From: Butyrivibrio sp. MB2005
GTDB taxonomy: Bacteria > Bacillota > Clostridia > Lachnospirales > Lachnospiraceae
Assembly (NCBI RefSeq): GCF_000424285.1
Contig: NZ_AUJP01000005.1
Coordinates: forward strand, 180,965 to 244,964
DNA: 64,000 nt
Direction of reading: 5' to 3'
Shown here piece after piece: positions 1 through 7,732 of the stretch (within the stretch, counting starts at the first letter, position 1; each line of letters begins with the position of its first letter). A program made the position numbers and the translations under genes. The notes under the pieces were generated by a model. It worked only from the letters and a program-made list of their open reading frames with translations, was not told the origin of the DNA and searched no databases.

Positions 1-386
1 AGCTCATCAGCAACCTCAAACTCCACCTCAAGATAAGGCTGAATAATGATCTGAGCGACTCTCTCATTGGGAGTAATTATGCGCTCTACATCAGAATCGT
101 TATGTACAGCAACGATTATCTCACCGCGATAATCAGAATCAACAACTCCTACACAGTTAGCAGGGCGAAGACCTTCCTTTGTTGCGATACCACTTCTTGC
201 ATAGATACCGCCGAAATATCCATCCGGTATTTCCATGGCAAGACCTGTTCCGATCTTTGCTGTTGTGTGAGGAGCGATCTTTGTATCCTCCTTCACATTG
301 GCATAGAGGTCATAGCCTGCAGCTGCAAGACTGCCTCTTCCCGGAAGTGTAGCTTCGCTATCAAGCTTTTTGATTTTAACTAACAT
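1..386 (-). CDS. dut: dUTP diphosphatase (dUTPase), 3' part cut by window edge
   Basis: Hydrolyses dUTP to dUMP and pyrophosphate, keeping uracil out of DNA and supplying dUMP for thymidylate synthesis; cytoplasmic trimer. The visible 128 residues carry family motif 1 (AAGYDLYA), motif 2 (YARSGIA) and motif 3 (GVVDSDYRGEI), so about 85-90% of a usual 145-residue enzyme is present and only the C-terminal arm with motif 5 is missing. The start is the ATG at 386, preceded by AAAGGAGAG at good distance; an ATG seven bases upstream is in a frame that stops at once. It follows the GH13 gene on the same strand after an 83-base gap. Identification is very safe; partial only because the window ends. 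Confidence 0.95.
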   Translation of the reverse strand, partial: MLVKIKKLDSEATLPGRGSLAAAGYDLYANVKEDTKIAPHTTAKIGTGLAMEIPDGYFGGIYARSGIATKEGLRPANCVGVVDSDYRGEIIVAVHNDSDVERIITPNERVAQIIIQPYLEVEFEVADE

Positions 387-469
387 TTTTCATACTCTCC
401 TTTATAATGATGTTCTGCTCTTGCGTGTACTTGGCAAAACTATAATGTACATATTCAAATACTCATATT

Positions 470-1777
470 TTAATAAGGCTGAAGAACATAAGCAGTGCAT
501 GCAGGGATATCAAGGCCACCGCCAAAATCTATTGTATCACCGGTTATGAGATCATGAGCTCTTCCTGCTCTTGCATTGAAATCAACATGAACAGGATTAT
601 CATCTGCATTAACAGCTATCATAACTCTGTCGCCCTCAGTCTCACGCTCAATTATACAATATTTATTCTGAAGAACCAGCTGCTTCATATCACCGTATTG
701 CAAAGCTTTGCTTTCCTTCTTTGCTTTATAGAGCGCTGCGATTACATCTGTAAGTTCATTCCACTCCGGCTTATCAAAACAAGCTCTAAGAGCGGGATCC
801 CCTTCTGACTTGTGAGCCTTGGCTCCCCATTCAGAGCCGTAATAAACAGTAGGTATTCCGGGCATTCCAAACATCATTGCATAGATAAGCGGGAGATGTC
901 TTTCGTTATTAAGGTTACTTGCTATTCTTGACACATCATGATTGTCTACAAACGAAAGAAGATGCTCACCTCTGTACATGCACCAGTTTTCAGGACCAAA
1001 CTGACGAAGAAGTGAATGAACTATCTCAAACATATTCATAGAATTAAAGCTTGAGAAAAGCCCTTTATAGCACTCATAGTTTGTAGCACTGTGGCAAAGC
1101 TCCGGTCCCATAACCTTGTGATAATCGCCGCCGATCATCTCACCCACAAGGAAAAAGTCCTCTTTTCTTGCAAGCATTGAGCCTCTGAGCCTTTTGATAA
1201 AATTCTGTTCAAGGCAATATGCCACATCAAGCCTTAGGCCATCTATATCATATTCATCGATCCAGCTGTTTGCGGCATCAAGAAGATAGTTAACGACATT
1301 CTCATTCCACAGGTTCAGCTTAACAAGATCGTAGTTACCTTCCCAACCTTCATAATAAAGACCGTCATTATAGCCGTCATTACCATCAAAGTTAATATGG
1401 AACCAGTCCTTATACTCACTGTCCCATCTCTTTTGAAGCACATCCTGGAATCCGAAAAAGCCGCGACCTACATGATTAAATACTCCATCAAGAATTACCT
1501 TAATGCCTTCCTTATGAAGCTTATCGCATACCTTTTTAAAATCCTTATTGGTACCAAGACGTACATCGATCTTTTTATAATCCCTTGTATTATAGCCATG
1601 GGTATCGGATTCAAATATTGGATTAAAGAGCACTGCACCAACACCAAGCTTTTTAAGGTGCGGTATCCAGTCTATAACCTTTAATATCCTATGCTCCTGT
1701 TTGCCATCATTTTCAAACGGTGCCCCGCAATAACCCAAGGGATAGATTTGATAAAAACCTGTTTCGTATGCCCACAT
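470..1777 (-). CDS. GH13 alpha-amylase-family glycosidase, cytoplasmic
   Basis: Acts on alpha-glucans or malto-oligosaccharides inside the cell; no signal peptide is visible. The 435 residues form a short (beta/alpha)8 barrel with the GH13 conserved regions: DGVFNHVG near 97-104, GLRLDVA with nucleophile Asp184, VGEM with acid/base Glu213, and VDNHD with Asp281 as transition-state stabiliser. It starts as QIYP, typical of the cyclomaltodextrinase/neopullulanase and sucrose-phosphorylase-like branches, but it lacks the N-terminal CBM34 domain of neopullulanases. Exact specificity (alpha-amylase, alpha-glucosidase, cyclomaltodextrinase) cannot be read from sequence. The start ATG follows GAGGGG at six bases. 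The 208-base upstream gap holds a strongly structured three-hairpin element (1821-1969) that would sit in its leader. Confidence 0.9.
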   Translation of the reverse strand: MWAYETGFYQIYPLGYCGAPFENDGKQEHRILKVIDWIPHLKKLGVGAVLFNPIFESDTHGYNTRDYKKIDVRLGTNKDFKKVCDKLHKEGIKVILDGVFNHVGRGFFGFQDVLQKRWDSEYKDWFHINFDGNDGYNDGLYYEGWEGNYDLVKLNLWNENVVNYLLDAANSWIDEYDIDGLRLDVAYCLEQNFIKRLRGSMLARKEDFFLVGEMIGGDYHKVMGPELCHSATNYECYKGLFSSFNSMNMFEIVHSLLRQFGPENWCMYRGEHLLSFVDNHDVSRIASNLNNERHLPLIYAMMFGMPGIPTVYYGSEWGAKAHKSEGDPALRACFDKPEWNELTDVIAALYKAKKESKALQYGDMKQLVLQNKYCIIERETEGDRVMIAVNADDNPVHVDFNARAGRAHDLITGDTIDFGGGLDIPACTAYVLQPY

Positions 1778-1820
1778 AATTATCCCCTCATAAAAAAATG
1801 TAAGTAAATATTGATAAACG

Positions 1821-1969
1821 AATTGCTCCGTTTCTTCGAAACTCTCGCAATTCTACAAATATTCGGAAACCGCTAATTTACTTCGTAAATTGCTAATTCC
1901 TCATATTTGTTAGGGTCATGAAGTCAAAATGCTCAACATGCAAGCATGCCCGCATTTTTGACTTATGAC
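1821..1969 (-). ncRNA. three-hairpin structured element (candidate leader RNA or interspersed repeat)
   Basis: Three consecutive inverted repeats fill the gap between the helicase and the GH13 gene. Hairpin 1 spans 1915-1969: GTCAT/ATGAC then AGTCAAAATGC/GCATTTTTGACT, with an inner CATGC-AA-GCATG. Hairpin 2 spans 1855-1910: ACAAATAT/ATATTTGT, inner AATTTAC-TTC-GTAAATT. Hairpin 3 spans 1821-1852: AATTGC/GCAATT, inner GTTTC-TTC-GAAAC (plus-strand bases; the inverted repeats fold on either strand). All share the design outer stem, internal loop, inner stem, tight loop. The minus strand is chosen because both neighbours read that way. No run of T follows it, so it is not a simple terminator. It matches no riboswitch class I recognise. 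Confidence 0.5.
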
Positions 1970-1985
1970 ACCTATATCAATTATA

Positions 1986-3629
1986 TCAGTTTTCTCTACG
2001 ACTTATGCCAAGTTTTTCACTTTTGGGTCTGGTATTTCTTCTAAACTTATCAGCTGATGCCTTTTTATGCTTTGCACCTTTACCTGCATCGGAGAAGAAT
2101 CCGCCCTTTTTACCATCCTTGGAGAAGAATTTCTTCTTACCATCCTTATCTGATGAGAAGCCTCTTCCTCTGCCACCGCGGTCCTTATCTCCGAAGAATC
2201 CCTTGCCGTCACGTCTTCTGTCACCTGTTCTCTTGCCATCACGGAAAGAATGACCTCTTCTTGGAACCTTAAAGTCAATCTCTGCAGGAGCCTTACCCAT
2301 CTTGAGTTTGAGAAGACCTGCTGCAAGCTGCTCTGCTGTATATTCGCCTTCATCGATTTTCTTCTGAACAAAGTCATAAGCATCGCCGACTTCGTTATTC
2401 TCAATAAGATCAATTACCTCAGAGAAAACCTTTCTTGCCTTTGCTCTCTGAACTTCCTTAACTGAAGGTATATCATTTTCTTCAATCTTCGTATGGCAGT
2501 TTCTCTCAATTTCGCGAAGCTTATACATCTCTCTTGGTGTTACAAGTGTATAAGACTTACCGCTTTTACCTGCACGGCCTGTTCTGCCTATTCTGTGTAC
2601 ATAATATTCTGTATCTTCAGGAATATCGTAGTTAAATACAGCAGTAACTCCGCTAACATCGATTCCTCTTGCAGCAACGTCTGTTGCAATAAGGAAATCG
2701 GCCTGTCCGAATCTGAAAATATTCATAACAGTATCTCTCTGATACTGTGAGAGATCTCCGTGTAGGCCTTCAGCTCTAAAGCCCTTCTTCTTAAGACTTG
2801 ATGTAAGCTCATCTACTCTCTTTTTGGTATTACAGAAAATAAGGCTTCTCTTTGGCTGATTGTATTCAATAAGTCTTGTAAGAGCTTCCTCCTTATAAAC
2901 CTGAGGAATCACATAATAACTCTGTTCAATGGCCTTAACTGTGATCTCCTTGGGAGTCATACGGATGTACTCTGCGTCGTGCTGATACTTTTTGGTGATC
3001 TGCAAAATAGGCTCAGGCATTGTTGCTGAGAAAAGAGCTGTCTGTCTCTCTTCAGGCATACCTTCAAGAATGGTCTCAATATCATCCCTAAAGCCCATAT
3101 CCAGCATCTCATCAGCTTCATCAAGAACAAGGATTTTAACATCCTTCATCTTCATGGTGTGGCGTCTCATGTGATCCATTACACGTCCGGGTGTACCTAC
3201 AACAATCTGAACTCCTGATGAAAGTGCTCTTATCTGTCTTGAAATGTCCTGACCGCCATAAACTGCAAGAACCTTTATTCCATGCATGTATTTACCAAAG
3301 CTTCTAAGGTCATCGGCTGCCTGCATTGCAAGCTCTCTTGTGGGACAGAGAATTACTGCCTGAAGATGCTTTGATTCAGGATTGATGCTCTGAAGTGTGG
3401 GTATACCAAAGGCAGCAGTTTTTCCTGTCCCTGTCTGGGCCTGTCCGATAAGGTCTGTACCTCTCATCATCACAGGAATCGCAGCAGCCTGAATGGGTGA
3501 CATGTATTCAAATCCCATCTCTGTAACTGCACGAAGAACTCTTTCATCAATTCCTTCAGCCTCATCATATCTGATACGTGTATCTTTCTTTTCCTCTTCT
3601 TCCATTACGTCTTTTAAAATATCTGACAT
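1986..3629 (-). CDS. DEAD-box ATP-dependent RNA helicase with basic RGG-like tail (CshA/DeaD type)
   Basis: Unwinds RNA duplexes using ATP, probably in ribosome assembly, mRNA decay or cold adaptation. The 547 residues show the full helicase motif set: Q-motif region near 45, AQTGTGKT at 64-71, PTRELA at 96-101, TPGR near 146, DEAD at 170-173, SAT at 201-203, then VAARGID and HRIGRTGR in the second RecA-like domain. The last ~92 residues form a Gly/Arg/Lys/Phe-rich disordered tail, typical of CshA-like helicases. The start chosen is ATG at 3629, with AGAGGT just upstream; 16 in-frame codons further upstream read through the terminator of the preceding operon. It stands alone between that terminator (3649-3692) and the structured element. 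Confidence 0.95.
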   Translation of the reverse strand: MSDILKDVMEEEEKKDTRIRYDEAEGIDERVLRAVTEMGFEYMSPIQAAAIPVMMRGTDLIGQAQTGTGKTAAFGIPTLQSINPESKHLQAVILCPTRELAMQAADDLRSFGKYMHGIKVLAVYGGQDISRQIRALSSGVQIVVGTPGRVMDHMRRHTMKMKDVKILVLDEADEMLDMGFRDDIETILEGMPEERQTALFSATMPEPILQITKKYQHDAEYIRMTPKEITVKAIEQSYYVIPQVYKEEALTRLIEYNQPKRSLIFCNTKKRVDELTSSLKKKGFRAEGLHGDLSQYQRDTVMNIFRFGQADFLIATDVAARGIDVSGVTAVFNYDIPEDTEYYVHRIGRTGRAGKSGKSYTLVTPREMYKLREIERNCHTKIEENDIPSVKEVQRAKARKVFSEVIDLIENNEVGDAYDFVQKKIDEGEYTAEQLAAGLLKLKMGKAPAEIDFKVPRRGHSFRDGKRTGDRRRDGKGFFGDKDRGGRGRGFSSDKDGKKKFFSKDGKKGGFFSDAGKGAKHKKASADKFRRNTRPKSEKLGISRREN

Positions 3630-3648
3630 TCTTACCTCTTTCTTTTTA

Positions 3649-3692
3649 TAAAAAAATGGAGGACAACATTTAAACAATAAATGCTGTCCCCC
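3649..3692 (-). terminator. intrinsic terminator of the yicC-gmk-rpoZ-rimO-pgsA operon
   Basis: On the minus strand a 15-bp stem (3678-3692 with 3658-3672, including two G-U pairs) with a five-base loop is followed by seven T residues. It lies directly after pgsA, and the helicase gene starts only 20 bases beyond it, so the helicase needs its own promoter or read-through. Confidence 0.9.
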
Positions 3693-3707
3693 ACTAGCAT
3701 TACTAAA

Positions 3708-4244
3708 TTACATTGCTCCGCTCATAACGTCTTTATTCTTAATAAGATAATCAACAAGCGAAACTATAGTGAGCACAAGTGCTATATACATTATTATCGT
3801 TGTTACTACCTGCAACTGTCCGATATTGGCGATCATTAAAACTACCATTATCATCTGGAAAGTTGTTTTGAACTTACCCCAGTAGCTTGCGGCTATAACC
3901 CTTCCCTTTTCAACTGCTATCAGTCTGAAGCCGCTAATTATAAACTCTCTTGCGATAATCACAACCACTATCCAAGAAGGAATTCTGCCAAGCTCTATAA
4001 GGCAGATCATGGCGCTACAAACAAGAAGCTTATCCGCAAGCGGATCCATAAATTTCCCAAAATCTGTTACCAGATTATATTTTCTGGCGATTTTGCCATC
4101 AGCCAGATCCGTAAGCGATGCAATTACGAAAATCGTAAGTGCTATCCACTTATCAGGCTCTCCAAAAATCGGCACAAGTAAAAATATAACAAAAAACGGA
4201 ATAAGTAAAACCCTAAATACAGTAAGTTTATTCGGTAAATTCAT
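3708..4244 (-). CDS. pgsA: CDP-diacylglycerol-glycerol-3-phosphate 3-phosphatidyltransferase
   Basis: Membrane enzyme that makes phosphatidylglycerol phosphate from CDP-diacylglycerol and glycerol 3-phosphate, the committed step of acidic phospholipid synthesis. The CDP-alcohol phosphotransferase signature is complete: Asp46 and Asp49 (DLADG), AR at 53-54, Gly63, Asp67 and Asp71, set among about four to six hydrophobic segments. Length 178 residues is normal. Start ATG at 4244 follows GGAGGGGG; the reading frame extends ten codons further but without a better site. It overlaps the 3' end of rimO by 17 bases, so translation is probably coupled, and it is the last gene before the terminator at 3649-3692. 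Confidence 0.95.
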   Translation of the reverse strand: MNLPNKLTVFRVLLIPFFVIFLLVPIFGEPDKWIALTIFVIASLTDLADGKIARKYNLVTDFGKFMDPLADKLLVCSAMICLIELGRIPSWIVVVIIAREFIISGFRLIAVEKGRVIAASYWGKFKTTFQMIMVVLMIANIGQLQVVTTIIMYIALVLTIVSLVDYLIKNKDVMSGAM

Positions 4245-5625
4245 CCTGGTCCCCCTCCACAATAAGTTCCCCAACCAGATCGTAATCGTTGGAACCTGTT
4301 ATTTTTACTTCTACGAACTGTCCGCTCATAAGATCAAACGGTACATTCATTATAAAAATATATCCATCTACATCAGGCGCATCCATAAAGGTACGACCAA
4401 CGTAAGTATAACCATATTCGTCTTCGTCATCATCAGTAATTCTGCCCTCAATTACAACAGAAACTGTCTGACCTACACGATTTCTTGCAGCCTCAAAAAC
4501 TATCTCCTGCTGAAGCTCCATTATCTCATCGCGGCGCTGTTCTTTGATATCTTCATCAATCTGATCCGGCATCTCGCCTGCAACAGTGTCCTCTTCCTGG
4601 GAGTAGGTAAAACATCCAAGTCTGTCAAATCTCATCTCTTTTACAAACTCCAGTGTCTCCCTATGATCCTCGTCAAGCTCTCCCGGGAATCCTGCGATAA
4701 GAGTCGTTCTTAAACATATATCAGGAATTCTCTCTCTGATGTATTTTATTCTCTCAGTAATCTCAGCTCTGTTGGTCTTTCTGCCCATCATGCGAAGCAC
4801 ATGGTCAGAACCGCTCTGAATAGGGATATCAAGATAATTACAGATCTTAGGCTCATTTGCTATGGTCTCTATCATCTCGTCTGTAATCTCTTCGGGATAA
4901 CAATACATAAGCCTTATCCAGTTGATACCCTCAACCTTGCAAAGCTCTTTAAGAAGTTCAGGTAGCTTCTTCTCTCCATAGAGATCTACTCCGTAAAGTG
5001 TTGTCTCCTGTGCAACAAGAATCAGCTCTGAAACACCTTTATCAGCAAGTGTCTTTGCTTCAGCAACAAGCTCATCCATAGGAACTGAGCGATATCTTCC
5101 TCTTACCTTGGGAATTACACAGTAGGTACAGTTTTTATTGCAGCCCTCTGCAATCTTAAGATAATTGAACTGACCGCCTGTAGTCTGGATTCTTTTCCTG
5201 TTTCCTACAGGCTTTTTATCAAGACTGTCCAGATACTCTTTCTCAGATAGTGATTTTTCTGAAACAGCGTTCTCTTCAAGAACAGAATCCAAAGCTTCTA
5301 TAATATGCTCGATTGATGCTGTACCGATAATTCTGTCAACCTCAGGAATCTCCTTAAGGACTTCATCACGGTATCTCTCAGCAAGACAGCCCGTTACAAT
5401 AAGCGCCTTATACTGACCGGAAGTGCGATACTTTGCAAGATCAATGATAGTGTTGATACTTTCTTCCTTAGCATCACCAATAAAGCAGCATGTGTTTACT
5501 ACAGCTGCTTCAGCGATCTCTTCATCATCTGTGAATTCATGACCTCTGCTGGATAGCATTCCGAGCATAACCTCGGAATCTACACGGTTTTTATCACATC
5601 CAAGTGATACAAATAAGATTTTCAT
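4228..5625 (-). CDS. rimO: ribosomal protein uS12 methylthiotransferase RimO
   Basis: Radical-SAM enzyme that adds a methylthio group to a conserved aspartate of ribosomal protein S12. The N-terminal MTTase domain carries its own cluster cysteines Cys10, Cys46 and Cys80; the radical-SAM CxxxCxxC motif is Cys162, Cys166, Cys169; a C-terminal TRAM domain covers about the last 65 residues. The start MKILFVSLGCDKN is characteristic of RimO rather than MiaB. 465 residues is slightly long because of an acidic stretch near 115-140. The ribosome binding site GAGGAG lies inside the end of rpoZ with a somewhat long spacing of about 16 bases. Fourth gene of the yicC operon. Confidence 0.95.
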   Translation of the reverse strand: MKILFVSLGCDKNRVDSEVMLGMLSSRGHEFTDDEEIAEAAVVNTCCFIGDAKEESINTIIDLAKYRTSGQYKALIVTGCLAERYRDEVLKEIPEVDRIIGTASIEHIIEALDSVLEENAVSEKSLSEKEYLDSLDKKPVGNRKRIQTTGGQFNYLKIAEGCNKNCTYCVIPKVRGRYRSVPMDELVAEAKTLADKGVSELILVAQETTLYGVDLYGEKKLPELLKELCKVEGINWIRLMYCYPEEITDEMIETIANEPKICNYLDIPIQSGSDHVLRMMGRKTNRAEITERIKYIRERIPDICLRTTLIAGFPGELDEDHRETLEFVKEMRFDRLGCFTYSQEEDTVAGEMPDQIDEDIKEQRRDEIMELQQEIVFEAARNRVGQTVSVVIEGRITDDDEDEYGYTYVGRTFMDAPDVDGYIFIMNVPFDLMSGQFVEVKITGSNDYDLVGELIVEGDQDEFTE

Positions 5626-5638
5626 AGATTATTATCTA

Positions 5639-5920
5639 TTACTCCTCTGTAGTGATCTCTTCGTTCTCTGCAGTAAGAGCAGCCTTCTCTTCATCAGAAA
5701 GAATACGAAGCTTGTCTTCATTGAGCTCGTCAACAGCGATTGAAAGGAATTTCTCCTTATCCTTAACCTTTACCATAGGCTCATCACCTGCGATAAGCTG
5801 TCTTGCTCTCTTAGCTGTAGCCATAACGATTGAGTATCTTGAGCTGATGATAGGCTCATTACCTTCCTCAACGTCCTTATTAACTACCTTCATTAAATCT
5901 ACGTATGACGGATGTATCAT
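5639..5920 (-). CDS. rpoZ: DNA-directed RNA polymerase omega subunit
   Basis: Small subunit that helps assemble and stabilise RNA polymerase by holding beta-prime. The 93 residues show the family core: MIHPSYVDLM, then SRYSIVMATAKRARQL, the helix that contacts beta-prime. The C-terminal half is acidic and unconserved. The start follows GGAGG at seven bases. Position between gmk and rimO is the standard Firmicutes arrangement, which strengthens the call of a gene too short to be identified by length alone. Confidence 0.94.
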   Translation of the reverse strand: MIHPSYVDLMKVVNKDVEEGNEPIISSRYSIVMATAKRARQLIAGDEPMVKVKDKEKFLSIAVDELNEDKLRILSDEEKAALTAENEEITTEE

Positions 5921-5956
5921 CTTTTTCCTCCATTAAAAACATAAGTTTATTATAGC

Positions 5957-6580
5957 TTATTTAAGTTCTGAAAGCTGCTCTCTGATGCTGTTTATGAATT
6001 CCACATTACGATCAGGTGTATAGTGAGCTGCCTGTATGATTTCATGCATTGTGGTAACGCATGTATCAAGATCATCATTGATTATAATATTATCATATTC
6101 GTCAATACCCTGTCCCTCTTCTTTTGCGCGAAGAAGTCGGCCGTGTATGACATCCTCTGTTTCTGTTCCTCTGCCGATAAGTCTCTTCTTAAGCTCATCA
6201 ACTGATGGCGGAGTTACAAAAAGAAGAAGTGCTTTAGGGAATTTCTTCTTAATCTGAAGCGCTCCCTGAATCTCGATCTCAAGGATTACATCTTTTCCCT
6301 GATCCAGTTTCTCTTCAACGAAGGCCTTGGGCGTACCATAGTAGTTACCTACATAATTGGCATATTCAACAAGTCCGTCCTCAGCTATAAGCTTCTCGAA
6401 TTCTTCTTTTGTTACAAAAAAGTATTCTTTTCCATGGGTCTCACCTGGTCTGGGATTCCTGGTCGTAGCTGAAATTGATAAAGCATAGTTATCATACTTG
6501 CTTAAAAGAGCCTTCATCAGTGTGCCCTTTCCGGCACCTGAAAATCCGGAAACAACGACAATAATACCTTTATTATTCAT
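5957..6580 (-). CDS. gmk: guanylate kinase
   Basis: Phosphorylates GMP or dGMP to the diphosphate with ATP. The P-loop GFSGAGKGT lies at 12-20, the GMP-binding segment with TTRNPRPGE near 40-48 and the lid with RLIGRGTETE near 133-142 are all present. 207 residues is the usual length. It is preceded by an AAAGGAAG site about 12 bases before the ATG. It follows yicC after 84 bases; many Firmicutes have remA between these two genes, but the gap here is too short for it. Confidence 0.96.
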   Translation of the reverse strand: MNNKGIIVVVSGFSGAGKGTLMKALLSKYDNYALSISATTRNPRPGETHGKEYFFVTKEEFEKLIAEDGLVEYANYVGNYYGTPKAFVEEKLDQGKDVILEIEIQGALQIKKKFPKALLLFVTPPSVDELKKRLIGRGTETEDVIHGRLLRAKEEGQGIDEYDNIIINDDLDTCVTTMHEIIQAAHYTPDRNVEFINSIREQLSELK

Positions 6581-6664
6581 CTAAATACCACACTTCCTTT
6601 GCGGCTTTGTTTTAACCCGCAATAGAGCTGATAATAACACAAAACTACAGGTACTGACAAGCAT

Positions 6665-7552
6665 TTATTCAATATTCTGAATCTGCTCGCGGACTTTCTC
6701 AACGTCTGTCTTAAGAGAAATTCCTCTGTCTGAAATCTCAAGATCTGTTGACTTGGACAAAATAGTGTTGGATTCTCTGTTCATCTCCTGAGCAAGGAAA
6801 TCAAGCTTACGTCCGATTCCGTCCTTGTCATCGCCCTTATTAAGCTCATCCTTCATAGCCTTAATATGACTGCGAAGTCTTACAAGTTCTTCATCAACAG
6901 AAACCTTATCAGCATAAAGTGTAACTTCCATAATAAGTCTGTTCTCGTCAACGGCCTTATCCTCAAGAAGCTCTTTTACCTTATCGCGAAGTCTGTTTCT
7001 GTACTCCTCAATAATGATAGGTGATCGCTCTGTGATAAATTCAACGCTATCCATCATATTGGAAAGCTTCTCTTCAAGATCCTGACGAAGGAATTCACCC
7101 TCTCTTGATCTGGATGCAGCAAACTCCTCACCGGCGCCATCCACAGCTTTTTTAAGCTGCTCCCACATTTCATCTTCATTGGGCTCAACATCTTCCATGC
7201 TGAAAACATCGGGATATTTGGATAAAGAAGATACTCTGATATCATTATCAATTCCAAAATCCTCTGACATCTGCTTTAAGTAAGTCAGATACTCTTCAGC
7301 AATTGCTTTATTGTACTTAACCTTTGAATCTGTCTCTGAAAAATCTTCATAAGAAATGAAAACATCTACCTTGCCGCGCTTAATGAATTTCTTAAGCTCG
7401 TTTCTGATCTTGGATTCCAAAGCATTGAACTTCTTTGGCATTTTGATGTTGATGTCAAGATAACGGTTGTTAACCGACTTCATCTCAACGGTAAATTTGT
7501 GCTTCTCGTCTGCTACTTCACAGCGTCCGTAGCCTGTCATACTGCAAACCAT
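6665..7552 (-). CDS. YicC/YloC-family endoribonuclease
   Basis: Member of the YicC family, described as an endoribonuclease that takes part in small-RNA and mRNA turnover. The 295 residues begin with the family signature SMTGYGR and continue through VEMKSVNNRYLD (25-36) to the C-terminal domain with KLDFLAQEMNRESNTI and the ending typical of the family. Start ATG at 7552 is four bases after AGGAGGG; a longer in-frame extension reaches 7609 but has no site. It opens the operon yicC-gmk-rpoZ-rimO-pgsA, with a good promoter at 7667-7696. Confidence 0.92.
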   Translation of the reverse strand: MVCSMTGYGRCEVADEKHKFTVEMKSVNNRYLDINIKMPKKFNALESKIRNELKKFIKRGKVDVFISYEDFSETDSKVKYNKAIAEEYLTYLKQMSEDFGIDNDIRVSSLSKYPDVFSMEDVEPNEDEMWEQLKKAVDGAGEEFAASRSREGEFLRQDLEEKLSNMMDSVEFITERSPIIIEEYRNRLRDKVKELLEDKAVDENRLIMEVTLYADKVSVDEELVRLRSHIKAMKDELNKGDDKDGIGRKLDFLAQEMNRESNTILSKSTDLEISDRGISLKTDVEKVREQIQNIE

Positions 7553-7666
7553 AAACCCTCCTGGATTATTGAAGATTAAGAACGAAATATCACTCTTCGT
7601 TCTATCCAATATTTTCTATTTGGTAATTCTATTTTTACATACAATCCTAATAGAAATACCTCATTA

Positions 7667-7696
7667 ATAATATGATGAAATGGCAGTATTCGTCAA
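7667..7696 (-). promoter_or_regulatory. promoter of the yicC operon
   Basis: TTGACG (7691-7696), an 18-base spacer and TATTAT (7667-7672) on the minus strand, about 115 bases upstream of the yicC start. The leader then contains a short inverted repeat (AGAACGAA/TTCGTTCT) just before the ribosome binding site region. Confidence 0.65.
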
Positions 7697-7732
7697 TGTT
7701 TTAGGAGTTTTTAATGCACCATTTAATGAATA

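Noticed and set aside
4009..4713. 234-codon open frame on the plus strand over pgsA and rimO
   Set aside because: It lies antisense to two confidently identified genes, has no ribosome binding site and shows composition typical of the reverse of coding DNA.
6582..6664. remA expected between yicC and gmk
   Set aside because: The gap is 84 bases, too short for the ~80-residue protein, and no frame matches it. The gene is absent here.
7610..7732. Inverted repeat AGAACGAA/TTCGTTCT before yicC taken as a terminator
   Set aside because: It has no run of T and lies between promoter and start codon of yicC, so it is at most a leader hairpin.
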